The position numbers were made by a program, and so were the translations under genes. Shown piece after piece: positions 6,636-14,624 of a stretch of 41,262 nucleotides of DNA (positions are counted from its first letter, which is position 1; each line of letters starts with the position of its first letter). The DNA lies in assembly GCA_020025675.1 (NCBI GenBank), contig JAHHRS010000013.1:1-41262 (forward strand). The letters are read 5' to 3'. The notes under the pieces are model-generated. The model was not told the DNA's origin and made no database searches. It saw only the letters and a program-made list of their open reading frames with translations. The DNA is from Oscillospiraceae bacterium (GTDB lineage Bacteria > Bacillota > Clostridia > Oscillospirales > Oscillospiraceae).

Positions 6636-9095
6636 ATTCAATATGAGTTGGGAAAGCTCCATAGCCAGTCCCACAGAGCCAACAGCATAACCGGCATGAC
6701 CGTAGTAAGCGGTCTCGCCGTCGCTGAGGCATATTAAAGGCCATTGTCCGGGCTCAAGGTACAATGCCCTTGCAAGATTTTCAAGGGAAGGAGAGTTAAA
6801 ATCGGTCACCTGAGTTTTGACCCCGTTTATGTCATTAAGCGTTTTAATGAGGGTACGATTCTCCATGCCTTCGGAGTTTGGGATTATAAATCTAATGCTA
6901 AGCCCTTTTGCCATCAACTCTGTTACTCTGCTCTTAGCGGCAATAAGCTCATTTAAGCTGTGTTCGGTAGGTTCGGCGCCGGGTTCAAGATAAAACTGCA
7001 ACTCCAATCCCTCCGCTTTAATCGGGAGCGGGGCTTTAAAGCTTGCCAGAAGCTGTTCAGCTGCGGCTTTACGCTTCTTTACAATAAGCTCCACATCAGA
7101 TTTAAGCTCAAAGGTGCTGTAAGAAATGAGCTGATTTCCGTTTGGCAGTCGGTTCACCGTGTGAAGCCTATATATGCCTAAGGGAAGCTCTAAATCCTCT
7201 AAATCAGCATCCTCCAAATCAAGGCTTTGCCAACTTCCCACCCAGCGGGAGAGCCCCCAGCTCTGAGCATAGACCATAGAAGCATCGGTTTTAATATGTA
7301 ATTTTGCCATAGGTTCCTCAGGTGTATCTGCCTCAACGGCTCGAAATACGGAATTTTGCAAAAATTCCGGCCGACCGTCTACCGGGTTCAGCCTTGCGGC
7401 TACACCAAGGGTGCGCATTATTGCTACAAAAAGCAGCCGCCTGCCTTTTAAATCGGCGGCGTGCAGCTTCAAAGCCGCTCCGGGCGGAAACCACAAAACA
7501 GGAAGATAACGACAGCTGCCATCTTTAAAGCGGCTGCATATCCAAGACCAGAGCTTTTCCGGATGAGCTTTAAACCTTGTTTTTTCATCTTGGCTTAAAG
7601 CATTTTCAACATCGCAGCGCCAGGAAGTCAGCAATTCGTAACCTATTCTTGGACACTGAATATAGGGAATAAAGTTATTATCTTCGGTTTTAAACTTCTT
7701 TGCGCCCTCAATGTGTGAAACTAAAACAGAGGGGTCGCAGTCCCGCCAGTCCTTTGGCTTTAAGCTCATAAGGATGTTTTTTGCCTCATTGCCGTATTCA
7801 CAGTAAAAATCCCAGAGAGCTTCAGCGTGACCTGCGGCTGTACGGAAAACTTCCTGCATTTTTGTATCTGCAGTTTCGTACTTGCTTAGCCAGTAGGAAT
7901 TAATACGTTGAATCCTTTTTTCTTCCACTGCACGGAGAGTCCGGGTTTTCTGCGCCTGCTCCTCAGGGCTTAAAAATGATTTGTTTTTATGCCCTGTTTC
8001 GGGAGCTGTGAAGTCCCATGTGTCTTCTCCCAGAGGCGGAGTATCAAGATTGGGATAAAGCGTTACAGCACTGTCTTCTCTGACAGTTATCTTTTCCCAT
8101 GAAAATTTACCTTCATATTCTGCCTCTATGAGCATACTGCCAAGACCGCTTTCAATGGTAACCTCACCGTTTTCATCGCTTTGCAGGGCGGCAATGCATG
8201 CAAGCTCTGCCATGTTTTCAACATAAAAACGAACCCATGAGCCTTTTGCAGCCACGCCGGACTCATTCTTTACAAAAATCTTAGTTTCTGCTGTTTCAGC
8301 ATAGCGACGTATCTGGTTATAATTAAGGCTTATGCCTTTTTTCTGCACCAAAGATTCTGATTTTAAGCCCTCTCCAATATAGGAAAAGTAGTTTCGGGAG
8401 CAGATTACCATAGCCCGACTGGAGGCATTGACGAACCAGCCTCTGTCAAGCGCCGGCTCCGGTTCACATGCGCCTAAAAAGTGCCAGTGGCCGTCCACAT
8501 AGCACTCCACCCATGCGTGATTGTCATCGCAATGACTCCACCAAGGCACATAAATCTGTCTTGCAGGAATTCCCACGGAGCGGAGAGCAGTGACTCCGAA
8601 AGTGCTTTCTTCACCGCAGCGACCCAAACCGCAGGAGTAGGCAGTCAGCGGGTTAATGGAGCGGGTATCGGTCATTTCATAGGTCATATTTTCTCCACAC
8701 CAACGGTTAACGGCGAGAGCTGCCTCAGTTCCGCTTAGACCTGCTACCACATTTTTTAGCTTTTCATAAAAAAAGCCTCTGCAATCAACTAAATCCTCAG
8801 AATTTATGCGGGGATAAAAAACACAGTGCAGAAAAATATCCTCCGATATGTCTTTGCAGTAGGGCGAAATTTCCCTAAGCTTAAGCGAATGCTCAGCGTA
8901 TGAGACAATAACCTGAAAATCTACGCTTGCAAGATCAGAAGCCGGGAGGCTGCCGCAGGACAGCTCTAACAGAATTCTCATGTCTCCCTGATATTTGTCG
9001 ATCTTCTCCTGTAATTCATCACCCACAGTGTTTAAAGTGGGCCTGACAGTTTCCCACAGCTCATGGGCGTAAGTTTTTATATCACTGCTTAACAT
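6630..9095 (-). CDS. Large transglutaminase-like (papain-fold) protein with a second degenerate half
   Basis: This 821-aa protein has no signal peptide or membrane segment. A transglutaminase/protease-like core lies near residues 125-215: Cys160 in GLGRCGEES, His193 in DNHAWVE and an acidic residue (Glu211) after HFLGACEPEP, forming a plausible Cys-His-acid set. A carboxypeptidase-regulatory-like beta region follows (about 275-345). A second region (about 515-575) repeats the downstream part of such a fold (RTLGVAARLNPVDGRPEF) but with CRYLPVLW in place of the active-site loop, so it is probably inactive or divergent. The C-terminus looks thioredoxin-like. The substrate is unknown; cytoplasmic peptide or isopeptide processing is inference. 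The ATG overlaps the cutC stop codon (ATGTTAA), implying translational coupling. Confidence 0.82.
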   Translation of the reverse strand: MLSSDIKTYAHELWETVRPTLNTVGDELQEKIDKYQGDMRILLELSCGSLPASDLASVDFQVIVSYAEHSLKLREISPYCKDISEDIFLHCVFYPRINSEDLVDCRGFFYEKLKNVVAGLSGTEAALAVNRWCGENMTYEMTDTRSINPLTAYSCGLGRCGEESTFGVTALRSVGIPARQIYVPWWSHCDDNHAWVECYVDGHWHFLGACEPEPALDRGWFVNASSRAMVICSRNYFSYIGEGLKSESLVQKKGISLNYNQIRRYAETAETKIFVKNESGVAAKGSWVRFYVENMAELACIAALQSDENGEVTIESGLGSMLIEAEYEGKFSWEKITVREDSAVTLYPNLDTPPLGEDTWDFTAPETGHKNKSFLSPEEQAQKTRTLRAVEEKRIQRINSYWLSKYETADTKMQEVFRTAAGHAEALWDFYCEYGNEAKNILMSLKPKDWRDCDPSVLVSHIEGAKKFKTEDNNFIPYIQCPRIGYELLTSWRCDVENALSQDEKTRFKAHPEKLWSWICSRFKDGSCRYLPVLWFPPGAALKLHAADLKGRRLLFVAIMRTLGVAARLNPVDGRPEFLQNSVFRAVEADTPEEPMAKLHIKTDASMVYAQSWGLSRWVGSWQSLDLEDADLEDLELPLGIYRLHTVNRLPNGNQLISYSTFELKSDVELIVKKRKAAAEQLLASFKAPLPIKAEGLELQFYLEPGAEPTEHSLNELIAAKSRVTELMAKGLSIRFIIPNSEGMENRTLIKTLNDINGVKTQVTDFNSPSLENLARALYLEPGQWPLICLSDGETAYYGHAGYAVGSVGLAMELSQLILNK

Positions 9096-9844
9096 TCAGT
9101 TTTCCCTCTCAAAACCGCCGCCGCCTCACGGACAGCAGCTTCGTCAGTCTGCCAAATCTGAAATTCATCTAAGCCGGGAAGACCCATAGGCACTCCCTCA
9201 CGCCTAAACTCCATGCCGCTTTGTAAAGTTACTTTTCCGCTCATGTGGAAAGTGTCAATAGGCAGAATCTCCCGCAGCTTCTTAATTACATCGGCATTTA
9301 CTCCCGCACCGGCCATGATTGTAAGAGGCAGGTTTTCACCTACAAGGTCTGCGAGAAAATCCCTGCCATCCCATGCACTTTTGGCCTGACCGCTGGTAAG
9401 TATAGTGTCTATGCCTAAAGCCACGGCATCATGGGCGCACTTTATACCGTCACGGCTTACATCAAAAGCTCTGTGCAGGGTGAGTGATTTTCCGCCGGCG
9501 GCAGAGATGAGCCGCTCCATTTTGAAGCCGTCAAGCTCACCTTCTTTTGTGAGACAACCTATAACAAAGCCGTCAGCACCGGCGTACCGAAGATTTTTAA
9601 TCTGTTTTTCCATGAGAGCTACTTCATCATCGGCGTAAAGAAAATCCCCGAATCTGGGGCGCATGAGACATCGAACAGGTATATCACTCTCATCTTTTAT
9701 CTGCTCTAAAAGTACAACGTCAGGTGTCAGACCTCCTGCAAGAAGGCATGTACACAGCTCCAGCCTGTCTGCGCCTCCGCGGATTGCGGCCATAGCGGAA
9801 GAAAAGCTGTCAACGCAGACTTCAAGACATTTGTTCTCATTCAT
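9089..9844 (-). CDS. cutC: CutC family TIM-barrel protein
   Basis: A 251-aa member of the CutC family, a TIM-barrel protein historically linked to copper homeostasis but whose biochemical role is unsettled. Typical motifs are CVDSFSSAMAAIRGGADRLELC near the start (given here as CVDSFSSAM then GGADRLELC), LTPD, RPRFGDFLY, DGFVIGCL and LTLHRAFD. The ATG at 9844 is preferred to an upstream in-frame GTG at 9853 because GAGG lies eight bases upstream of the ATG and overlaps the GTG region. It is the first gene of a two-gene operon with the transglutaminase-like protein, whose start codon overlaps its stop. Confidence 0.93.
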   Translation of the reverse strand: MNENKCLEVCVDSFSSAMAAIRGGADRLELCTCLLAGGLTPDVVLLEQIKDESDIPVRCLMRPRFGDFLYADDEVALMEKQIKNLRYAGADGFVIGCLTKEGELDGFKMERLISAAGGKSLTLHRAFDVSRDGIKCAHDAVALGIDTILTSGQAKSAWDGRDFLADLVGENLPLTIMAGAGVNADVIKKLREILPIDTFHMSGKVTLQSGMEFRREGVPMGLPGLDEFQIWQTDEAAVREAAAVLRGKTEC

Positions 9845-9867
9845 ATTGCACACCTCGCTTTTTTTAC

Positions 9868-9895
9868 ATCTTACCAGAAAATGAGGCTAAATGAA
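9868..9895 (-). promoter_or_regulatory. Weak candidate promoter for cutC
   Basis: On the minus strand TTCATT (9890-9895), 16-bp spacer and TAAGAT (9868-9873) with TGG upstream. The -35 is poor. Confidence 0.3.
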
Positions 9896-9910
9896 AGACG
9901 GAATTTAACG

Positions 9911-9939
9911 TAGTCAAATTCCCACTTATATGGTACAAT
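9911..9939 (+). promoter_or_regulatory. Candidate extended -10 promoter for the ABC-F gene
   Basis: TACAAT (9934-9939) preceded by TATGG, identical over 11 bp to the gap promoter. The -35 (TAGTCA, 9911-9916, 17-bp spacer) is weak. Confidence 0.45.
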
Positions 9940-10032
9940 ACCAGTAAAACATAAACCTTATGCCCAGTCTTTTTCCAGGTAATCGGTTGAATAAGCTTAA
10001 TTTATAAATCATTGAAGTATCAGGAGGCGGCT

Positions 10033-11805
10033 ATGCTTTTATCCGCAGAACATATTTCTAAAAATTACGGTATGCGTCAGCTTTTAGATGATGTAAACTT
10101 CTATATTAACCAAGGCGATAAATGCGGCATTATCGGCATAAACGGTACGGGAAAATCCACCTTTTTGAAAATGCTGGCAGGAGATATAATGCCGGACGAA
10201 GGTGAAATCCGCACAGACCCTAATGTTCAGGTAAGCTATTTACCTCAAAATCCCATTATGGATGATAATGCCACCGTTTTGGAGCAGGTATTTCTTCACT
10301 GCCCGGCAGAGTTTCAGAGTATTAACGAATATGAAGCAAAGACCATGCTTACAAAGCTTGGAATTACAGACTTCACTCAGAAAGTAGGAACACTTTCCGG
10401 AGGTCAGCGTAAGCGTATAGCTCTGGCAGCGGTGCTTATTCACCCCGCAGACCTTCTCATTTTGGATGAGCCCACAAACCATCTTGATACCGATATGACT
10501 ATGTGGCTTGAAGAGCGCCTGAGAAAATTCAGGGGCGGTATTGCCATGGTGACCCATGACAGATACTTCCTTGAGCGAGTCTCCAATCATATAACCGAGC
10601 TTTCCAGAGGAAAGCTTTACCACTACGAGGCAAACTACTCTAAATACCTGGAACTCAAGGCGGAGCGGCAGGAAATGGCAGAGGCCTCTGAGCGAAAGAG
10701 ACAGTCTATTCTGCGCCATGAGCGGGAGTGGATAATGCGGGGCTGTAAGGCCAGAACTACAAAGTCCAAGGAACGTATTGAAAGATACGAGAATTTGTTA
10801 AATCAGGATGCACCTGAGTATGATGACAATGTGCAGATGACAGCTGCCGCCAGTCGTTTAGGCAGAAAAATAATTGAACTTAAAAATGTGAGTAAGTCTT
10901 ACGGAGCCGGTGATGTTATAAGTAATTTCAGCTACAATCTGCTTCGTGATGACAGAATAGGCATAGTGGGGCATAACGGCGCCGGAAAATCCACCCTTTT
11001 AAATATTATTGCAGGAACATTGCAGCCTGACTGGGGTGAGGTGGATATTGGCTCTACGGTGAAGATAGGTTACTTCACTCAGGAAGGCCGGGAGCTGGAT
11101 TTAAACCAGAGAGTTTATGACTTTATACATGAGATTTCAGCGGAGCTTAAAACCGCCGAGGGAACGTTTACTGCTGCTCAAATGATGGAGCGTTTCATGT
11201 TTCCAAGCACTATGCAGTCCATGCCGATAGGCAGGCTGTCAGGCGGCGAGCGGCGCAGGCTGTATTTGCTGTCTGTGCTTATGGCAGCGCCTAATGTTCT
11301 GCTTTTGGACGAGCCTACTAACGACCTTGATATTATGACCCTGTCCATTCTGGAGGACTATTTACAGGGCTTCCCCGGCCCGATAATAGCTGTCTCCCAT
11401 GACCGTTTCTTCCTTGACAGACTGGCCGAAACCATTTTTGAAGTTAAGGGTGACGGAAATGTGGAGCAGTATAACGGCAACTGGACAGACTGGATGGAAA
11501 AGCGGAAAGCAGAGCAGACACCGCCCAAAGACCAAAAGCCCAAAGTACAGCAGGAACGGCCTAAACAGAAAAAACTTAAATTCAGCTATAACGAACAACG
11601 GGAATTTGAAACCATAGACGATGAGTTGGCGGCAATAGAAGGGGAGATAGCCGAGTGTGAGGCTCAACAGGCTGAGTTTTGCTCCGACTATGTGAAGCTT
11701 CAGGAATTGCAGGCAAAGCAGACAGAGCTCGAAGCAAAGCTTGAGGAAAAAACGGAGCGCTGGGTTTATCTTAATGAGCTGAAGGAAAAAATAGACGCTC
11801 AGTGA
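10033..11805 (+). CDS. ABC-F family ATPase, Uup type
   Basis: A 590-aa soluble protein with two ABC ATPase domains and no membrane part. The first has Walker A GINGTGKST, signature LSGGQRKR and Walker B LLILDEPTNHLD. The second has GHNGAGKST, LSGGERRR and LLLDEPTNDLD. The linker (EREWIMRGCKARTTKSKERIERYE) and the charged C-terminal coiled coil (about 490-590) are typical of Uup-like members, which act on ribosomes or on stalled replication and recombination intermediates rather than in transport. An antibiotic-resistance role is less likely. The start at 10033 is set by AGGAGG six bases upstream; an upstream TTG in frame would place that site inside the gene. Confidence 0.92.
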   Translation: MLLSAEHISKNYGMRQLLDDVNFYINQGDKCGIIGINGTGKSTFLKMLAGDIMPDEGEIRTDPNVQVSYLPQNPIMDDNATVLEQVFLHCPAEFQSINEYEAKTMLTKLGITDFTQKVGTLSGGQRKRIALAAVLIHPADLLILDEPTNHLDTDMTMWLEERLRKFRGGIAMVTHDRYFLERVSNHITELSRGKLYHYEANYSKYLELKAERQEMAEASERKRQSILRHEREWIMRGCKARTTKSKERIERYENLLNQDAPEYDDNVQMTAAASRLGRKIIELKNVSKSYGAGDVISNFSYNLLRDDRIGIVGHNGAGKSTLLNIIAGTLQPDWGEVDIGSTVKIGYFTQEGRELDLNQRVYDFIHEISAELKTAEGTFTAAQMMERFMFPSTMQSMPIGRLSGGERRRLYLLSVLMAAPNVLLLDEPTNDLDIMTLSILEDYLQGFPGPIIAVSHDRFFLDRLAETIFEVKGDGNVEQYNGNWTDWMEKRKAEQTPPKDQKPKVQQERPKQKKLKFSYNEQREFETIDDELAAIEGEIAECEAQQAEFCSDYVKLQELQAKQTELEAKLEEKTERWVYLNELKEKIDAQ

Positions 11806-11867
11806 TATAATGGGGGAGTAACTTACCCAAATTATCAGATAGCAAAGCTTGAGAGGAGCATTGCAAG

Positions 11868-12389
11868 ATGCTTTTAGAAACGCAAAGATTGCATATACGC
11901 GACATAAAGGAAAGCGACTGGCTCAGTATTAAAAGAATCTGGGAAGATTTTTCGCACTCTCAGTGTGCACAGTATGATAGACCCCACAGCACGGAGGACG
12001 AGGATGTTCGTACCAGAATGGCTCGATGGGAAGAAGCAAACAAGAGTAAAGACCATTTCTTCTTTGCTGTGTGTCTGAGTGATACGGTTATCGGTTATAT
12101 TGCATTCAATAAAAGACCTGACAGCTATGAGCTTGGCTATTGCTTTCACTCAGATTATTTCGGTATGGGCTATGCAAAGGAAAGCCATCTTGCACTCTTT
12201 GAGTATATGAAAACTCAGGACATTACAAAAATTACGGTGGGTACGGCACTTAAAAACACACCCTCTGTAAACTTGCTCAATTCCTTAGGCTTTCAACAGG
12301 TAGGCGAGGAAGAAGTCTCTTTCTATAAGGATGATGACGGCAGGGATATTGTTTTTGACGGCGGTATTTTTGAATTGAATATAAAATAA
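11868..12389 (+). CDS. GNAT family N-acetyltransferase (RimJ/RimL-like)
   Basis: A 173-aa acetyltransferase of the RimJ/RimL branch, starting LETQRLHIRDIKESDW. The acetyl-CoA-binding region is around YFGMGYAKESHLAL and is followed by the family element NTPSVNLLNSLGFQQVGEE. Substrates of this branch range from ribosomal protein N-termini to small molecules and cannot be told here. GAGAGGAG precedes the ATG. It begins 62 bp after the ABC-F gene on the same strand with no clear terminator between, so the two may be cotranscribed. A strong terminator follows. Confidence 0.88.
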   Translation: MLLETQRLHIRDIKESDWLSIKRIWEDFSHSQCAQYDRPHSTEDEDVRTRMARWEEANKSKDHFFFAVCLSDTVIGYIAFNKRPDSYELGYCFHSDYFGMGYAKESHLALFEYMKTQDITKITVGTALKNTPSVNLLNSLGFQQVGEEEVSFYKDDDGRDIVFDGGIFELNIK

Positions 12390-12395
12390 AATAAC

Positions 12396-12438
12396 AGCAA
12401 AAGGACAGGGTACATAATGTACTCTGTCCTTTTTGCTT
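12396..12438. terminator. Bidirectional terminator between convergent genes
   Basis: A stem of about 18-19 bp with one mismatch/wobble (12396-12414 with 12417-12437), flanked by an A-rich left and T-rich right side. It overlaps the stop codon of the deformylase-like gene. Confidence 0.88.
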
Positions 12439-12850
12439 AAATTAAAATTCCGTTGCAGTGGTCAATTTCGTGCTGAATTATCTGAGCGGTAAAGCCCTCA
12501 AAGCTTTTTACCCGTGTTTCAAAAGACTCATTCTGATACTGCACTTTTATTTTCTTCCAGCGCCTTGTTTTTCTCGGACCTCCAAGCAGGGAGAGACAGG
12601 ATTCTTCCGTGTTGTAGGGGCCTGATTTCTTTATAATCTCCGGGTTATACATAAGCATATACGAAGGGCCGTTTTCAAAAGCAATTATTCTTTTTGTGAC
12701 GCCTATCATATTTGCCGCCATTCCCACACAGCTGTCGCTGTGAGCTTTAAGGGTGTCCAGCAGGTCACGGCCGGTATCCGTATCACCGCTGTGGGCGGGC
12801 TGAGACTTGCAGGCCAGAAATATAGGGTCATGTTTAAGTTCTTTTTCCAT
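12437..12850 (-). CDS. Peptide deformylase-like protein with altered motif 1
   Basis: A compact 137-aa member of the polypeptide deformylase family, which removes N-formyl groups from nascent proteins using a metal ion. Motif 2 (ESCLS, Cys85) and motif 3 (QHEIDH, His127, Glu128, His131) retain the metal ligands and catalytic glutamate. Motif 1, usually GxGxAAxQ, reads CVGMAANM: the first glycine is Cys41 and the glutamine is Met48. That glutamine normally stabilises the transition state, so activity may be reduced or changed. The start at 12850 has GGAGG seven bases upstream; a longer open frame to 13087 lacks a binding site and adds non-homologous sequence. Confidence 0.87.
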   Translation of the reverse strand: MEKELKHDPIFLACKSQPAHSGDTDTGRDLLDTLKAHSDSCVGMAANMIGVTKRIIAFENGPSYMLMYNPEIIKKSGPYNTEESCLSLLGGPRKTRRWKKIKVQYQNESFETRVKSFEGFTAQIIQHEIDHCNGILI

Positions 12851-13024
12851 CTTTTCCTCCGAAAGTTTTTCTATATGATAGCACAAAGCTGTAATCTCAA
12901 CAAGCTTTTCTCCGCTGAACTGCCGTTTTCGGGCGTTAAACTGAAAAATTAAATTCCGTGCAGAATGCACTTGGAATATAAAAAATCTGTATTTGACACC
13001 GCCTAAAATTATAGGATGAAATGG

Positions 13025-13054
13025 AAAATTCCTGCCCTGAGGCAGGAATTTTTT
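13025..13054. terminator. Intrinsic terminator
   Basis: A perfect 12-bp stem (13025-13036 with 13041-13052), loop CTGA, and Ts on the plus side. No plus-strand gene lies just upstream, so it may insulate operon A from readthrough or end an unidentified short transcript. Confidence 0.8.
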
Positions 13055-13129
13055 AAGGTAAAAGAATCGGCTTTCTATGGATGGCATTGCTGAAAACTCA
13101 CGGACGGGAAATAGGAAAGACAGGATATA

Positions 13130-13146
13130 TGTCAGTCAGACTGAAA
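13130..13146. promoter_or_regulatory. Candidate TetR operator ahead of operon A
   Basis: TGTCAG-N5-CTGAAA. It shares 13 of 17 positions, the same arms and the same spacing with the inverted repeat at 33041-33057 in front of tetR. It also contains the 13-bp palindrome TCAGTCAGACTGA (13132-13144). Confidence 0.5.
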
Positions 13147-13306
13147 ACAATCTGTAATAATATTTCGCCTGTTTTTGTAAATTGCAGTTAAGGCATACAC
13201 TTGACAAAAATGAATAAATAGTAGAAAAATAATGATAATTTATCCTGAAAATGGCGAATACTGCTGATAAGCAACAGTCAAAACATCTAAAAAGTCAGTT
13301 ATACTT

Positions 13307-13336
13307 TTGACAATATCTACGAAAATAAACTTATAT
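13307..13336 (+). promoter_or_regulatory. Alternative promoter for operon A
   Basis: TTGACA (13307-13312), 18-bp spacer, TTATAT (13331-13336). It lies 31 bp upstream of the better-supported promoter at 13338. Confidence 0.4.
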
Positions 13337-13337
13337 G

Positions 13338-13366
13338 TTGACAGAGGTTATACATATTGTTAAACT
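13338..13366 (+). promoter_or_regulatory. Main candidate promoter for dehydratase operon A
   Basis: Consensus TTGACA (13338-13343), 17-bp spacer, TAAACT (13361-13366) with TGT extended -10. The start codon is about 50 bp downstream. Confidence 0.6.
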
Positions 13367-13374
13367 TTTAATAG
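13357..13374. promoter_or_regulatory. Rex-like redox operator overlapping the operon A -10
   Basis: TTGTTAA-ACTT-TTAATAG matches the known Rex consensus TTGTTAA-N4-TTAACAA at 12 of 14 specified positions and covers the -10 box. In AT-rich DNA this could occur by chance. Confidence 0.3.
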
Positions 13375-13416
13375 TATCTATAAGTGCTAAAATCAAATAA
13401 GAAAAGAGTGATACGT

Positions 13417-14622
13417 ATGCGAGACCTAAAGCACTTGATTTACTTCGAAAATCTGCTTCAGGAGGCCAACAATGAGCTTGTAAAAAGGGCCTGCGATGAG
13501 GGAAGACTGGCTCTCGGCTATAACTGCTCCCACATTCCGGAAGTTTTGCTGGACGTTGAGGGCTGTTTCGGCGTTAGGCTCAGAGCGCCTCGCTGCATTA
13601 GTACGGATCTTGCCACCTATTACATGACCAACCGCTGCTGTCCCTATTCTAAGAGTATTCTTGAGCGGGCCTTTGAAGGAGGGTACAACTTTATTGATGC
13701 TCTTATCGGACAGGAATGCTGCGGCACCATGAACCGAATGGAGCAGTATTTTGACTACTGCAAGCTTATACCTAAGGAAAAATTTTTTACAAGTTTTATG
13801 GATGTACCGTTTAAAAAGACCGAGTGGTATGTGGGCTACTACAAAAGGCAGATTCAAAAGAAAATAATCGAACCGCTGGAAAAGGTATACGGTGTAGACT
13901 TTTCTGAGGAAAGCCTGGTCAAAGCCATTGAACAGCATAATGAGGTGTGCCAAATAATAACGGAGCTTGGAGAAAAACGGAAGCTTCAAAACCCGCCGAT
14001 TACAGGCTATGAATTTCACGTAATACAGCTTGTAAGCCTTGTGTGCCCCAAATACCTTATTTTACCGTATCTCAGAGAGACCCTTGAGGAAGTTAATAAC
14101 AGAGAACCTGACAGCGTACATAAATACAGAGCAAGAGTTATGATTGTAGGGGCAGAAATTGACGATCCGGAGTTTACAAAAATCTTAGAGGAGTGCGGAG
14201 CTTTGGTTGTTGCGGACAGGTATTGTTTCGGCTCCCTTCCCGGCAGAGACAGGATTGTGATTAAAGAGGGTCAGACAGCTCTTGATGCAATTGCTGATAA
14301 GTACCTTAATGAAAATCAGTGTCCCAGATCTATGGGACAGGAAAATATCGTGGGGCGGAAACGCTACCTTTACGATTTGGCTCAGGAATACGGCGCAGAT
14401 GGACTTGTGGTTGAGAGCATGAAGTTCTGCGAATACTGGGGCTATGAGCGCGCCCAAATATCAAACTGGATGATGGACGGTTTCCGGCTTCCCGGCACAA
14501 TGCCGGTGTGCCAGATAGAGAGGGATTACACCGACGCTGCCACCGGTCAGCTCCGCACGAGATTTCAGGCATTTGTGGAAAGCCTTGAAATTAAACGCAT
14601 TCAGACTGTAATGGAGGCATAA
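13417..14622 (+). CDS. 2-hydroxyacyl-CoA dehydratase family protein, short subunit (operon A)
   Basis: A 401-aa member of the HgdB/FldBC/BcrBC family (COG1775), whose known members bind [4Fe-4S] clusters and carry out radical dehydration of 2-hydroxyacyl-CoA or reduction of aryl-CoA. Conserved features are CFGVRLRAP, the cysteine pair TNRCCPYS, GQECCG, CPKYLI, DRYCFGS, ESMKFCEYWGYE and the terminal GQLRTRFQAFVESLE. It is paralogous to the protein starting at 33802: 37 of the first 58 residues are identical and the length is the same. The start at 13417 was chosen to match that paralogue; its ribosome binding site (AAAGAG-like) is weak. The next gene begins 2 nt after its stop. No CoA-transferase or ATP-dependent activator is nearby, so a CoA substrate is not established. 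Confidence 0.87.
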   Translation: MRDLKHLIYFENLLQEANNELVKRACDEGRLALGYNCSHIPEVLLDVEGCFGVRLRAPRCISTDLATYYMTNRCCPYSKSILERAFEGGYNFIDALIGQECCGTMNRMEQYFDYCKLIPKEKFFTSFMDVPFKKTEWYVGYYKRQIQKKIIEPLEKVYGVDFSEESLVKAIEQHNEVCQIITELGEKRKLQNPPITGYEFHVIQLVSLVCPKYLILPYLRETLEEVNNREPDSVHKYRARVMIVGAEIDDPEFTKILEECGALVVADRYCFGSLPGRDRIVIKEGQTALDAIADKYLNENQCPRSMGQENIVGRKRYLYDLAQEYGADGLVVESMKFCEYWGYERAQISNWMMDGFRLPGTMPVCQIERDYTDAATGQLRTRFQAFVESLEIKRIQTVMEA

Positions 14623-14624
14623 AT

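Larger units (their letters stand above)
12851..13416. other. 566-bp intergenic region ahead of dehydratase operon A
   Basis: No convincing gene. It contains a palindromic terminator (13025-13054), a TetR-type inverted repeat (13130-13146), three TTGACA boxes (13201, 13307, 13338) and a Rex-like site (13357-13374). A fourth TTGACA at 12993 has no good -10. The right half is AT-rich. Confidence 0.7.

Noticed and set aside
12851..13087. N-terminal extension of the deformylase-like gene
   Set aside because: The added 79 residues show no family similarity, cross the palindromic terminator at 13025-13054, and the internal ATG at 12850 has a GGAGG site.
13201..13239. TTGACA at 13201 with GATAAT at 13234 as a promoter
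   Set aside because: Spacing is 27 bp. No acceptable -10 at 16-18 bp was found.
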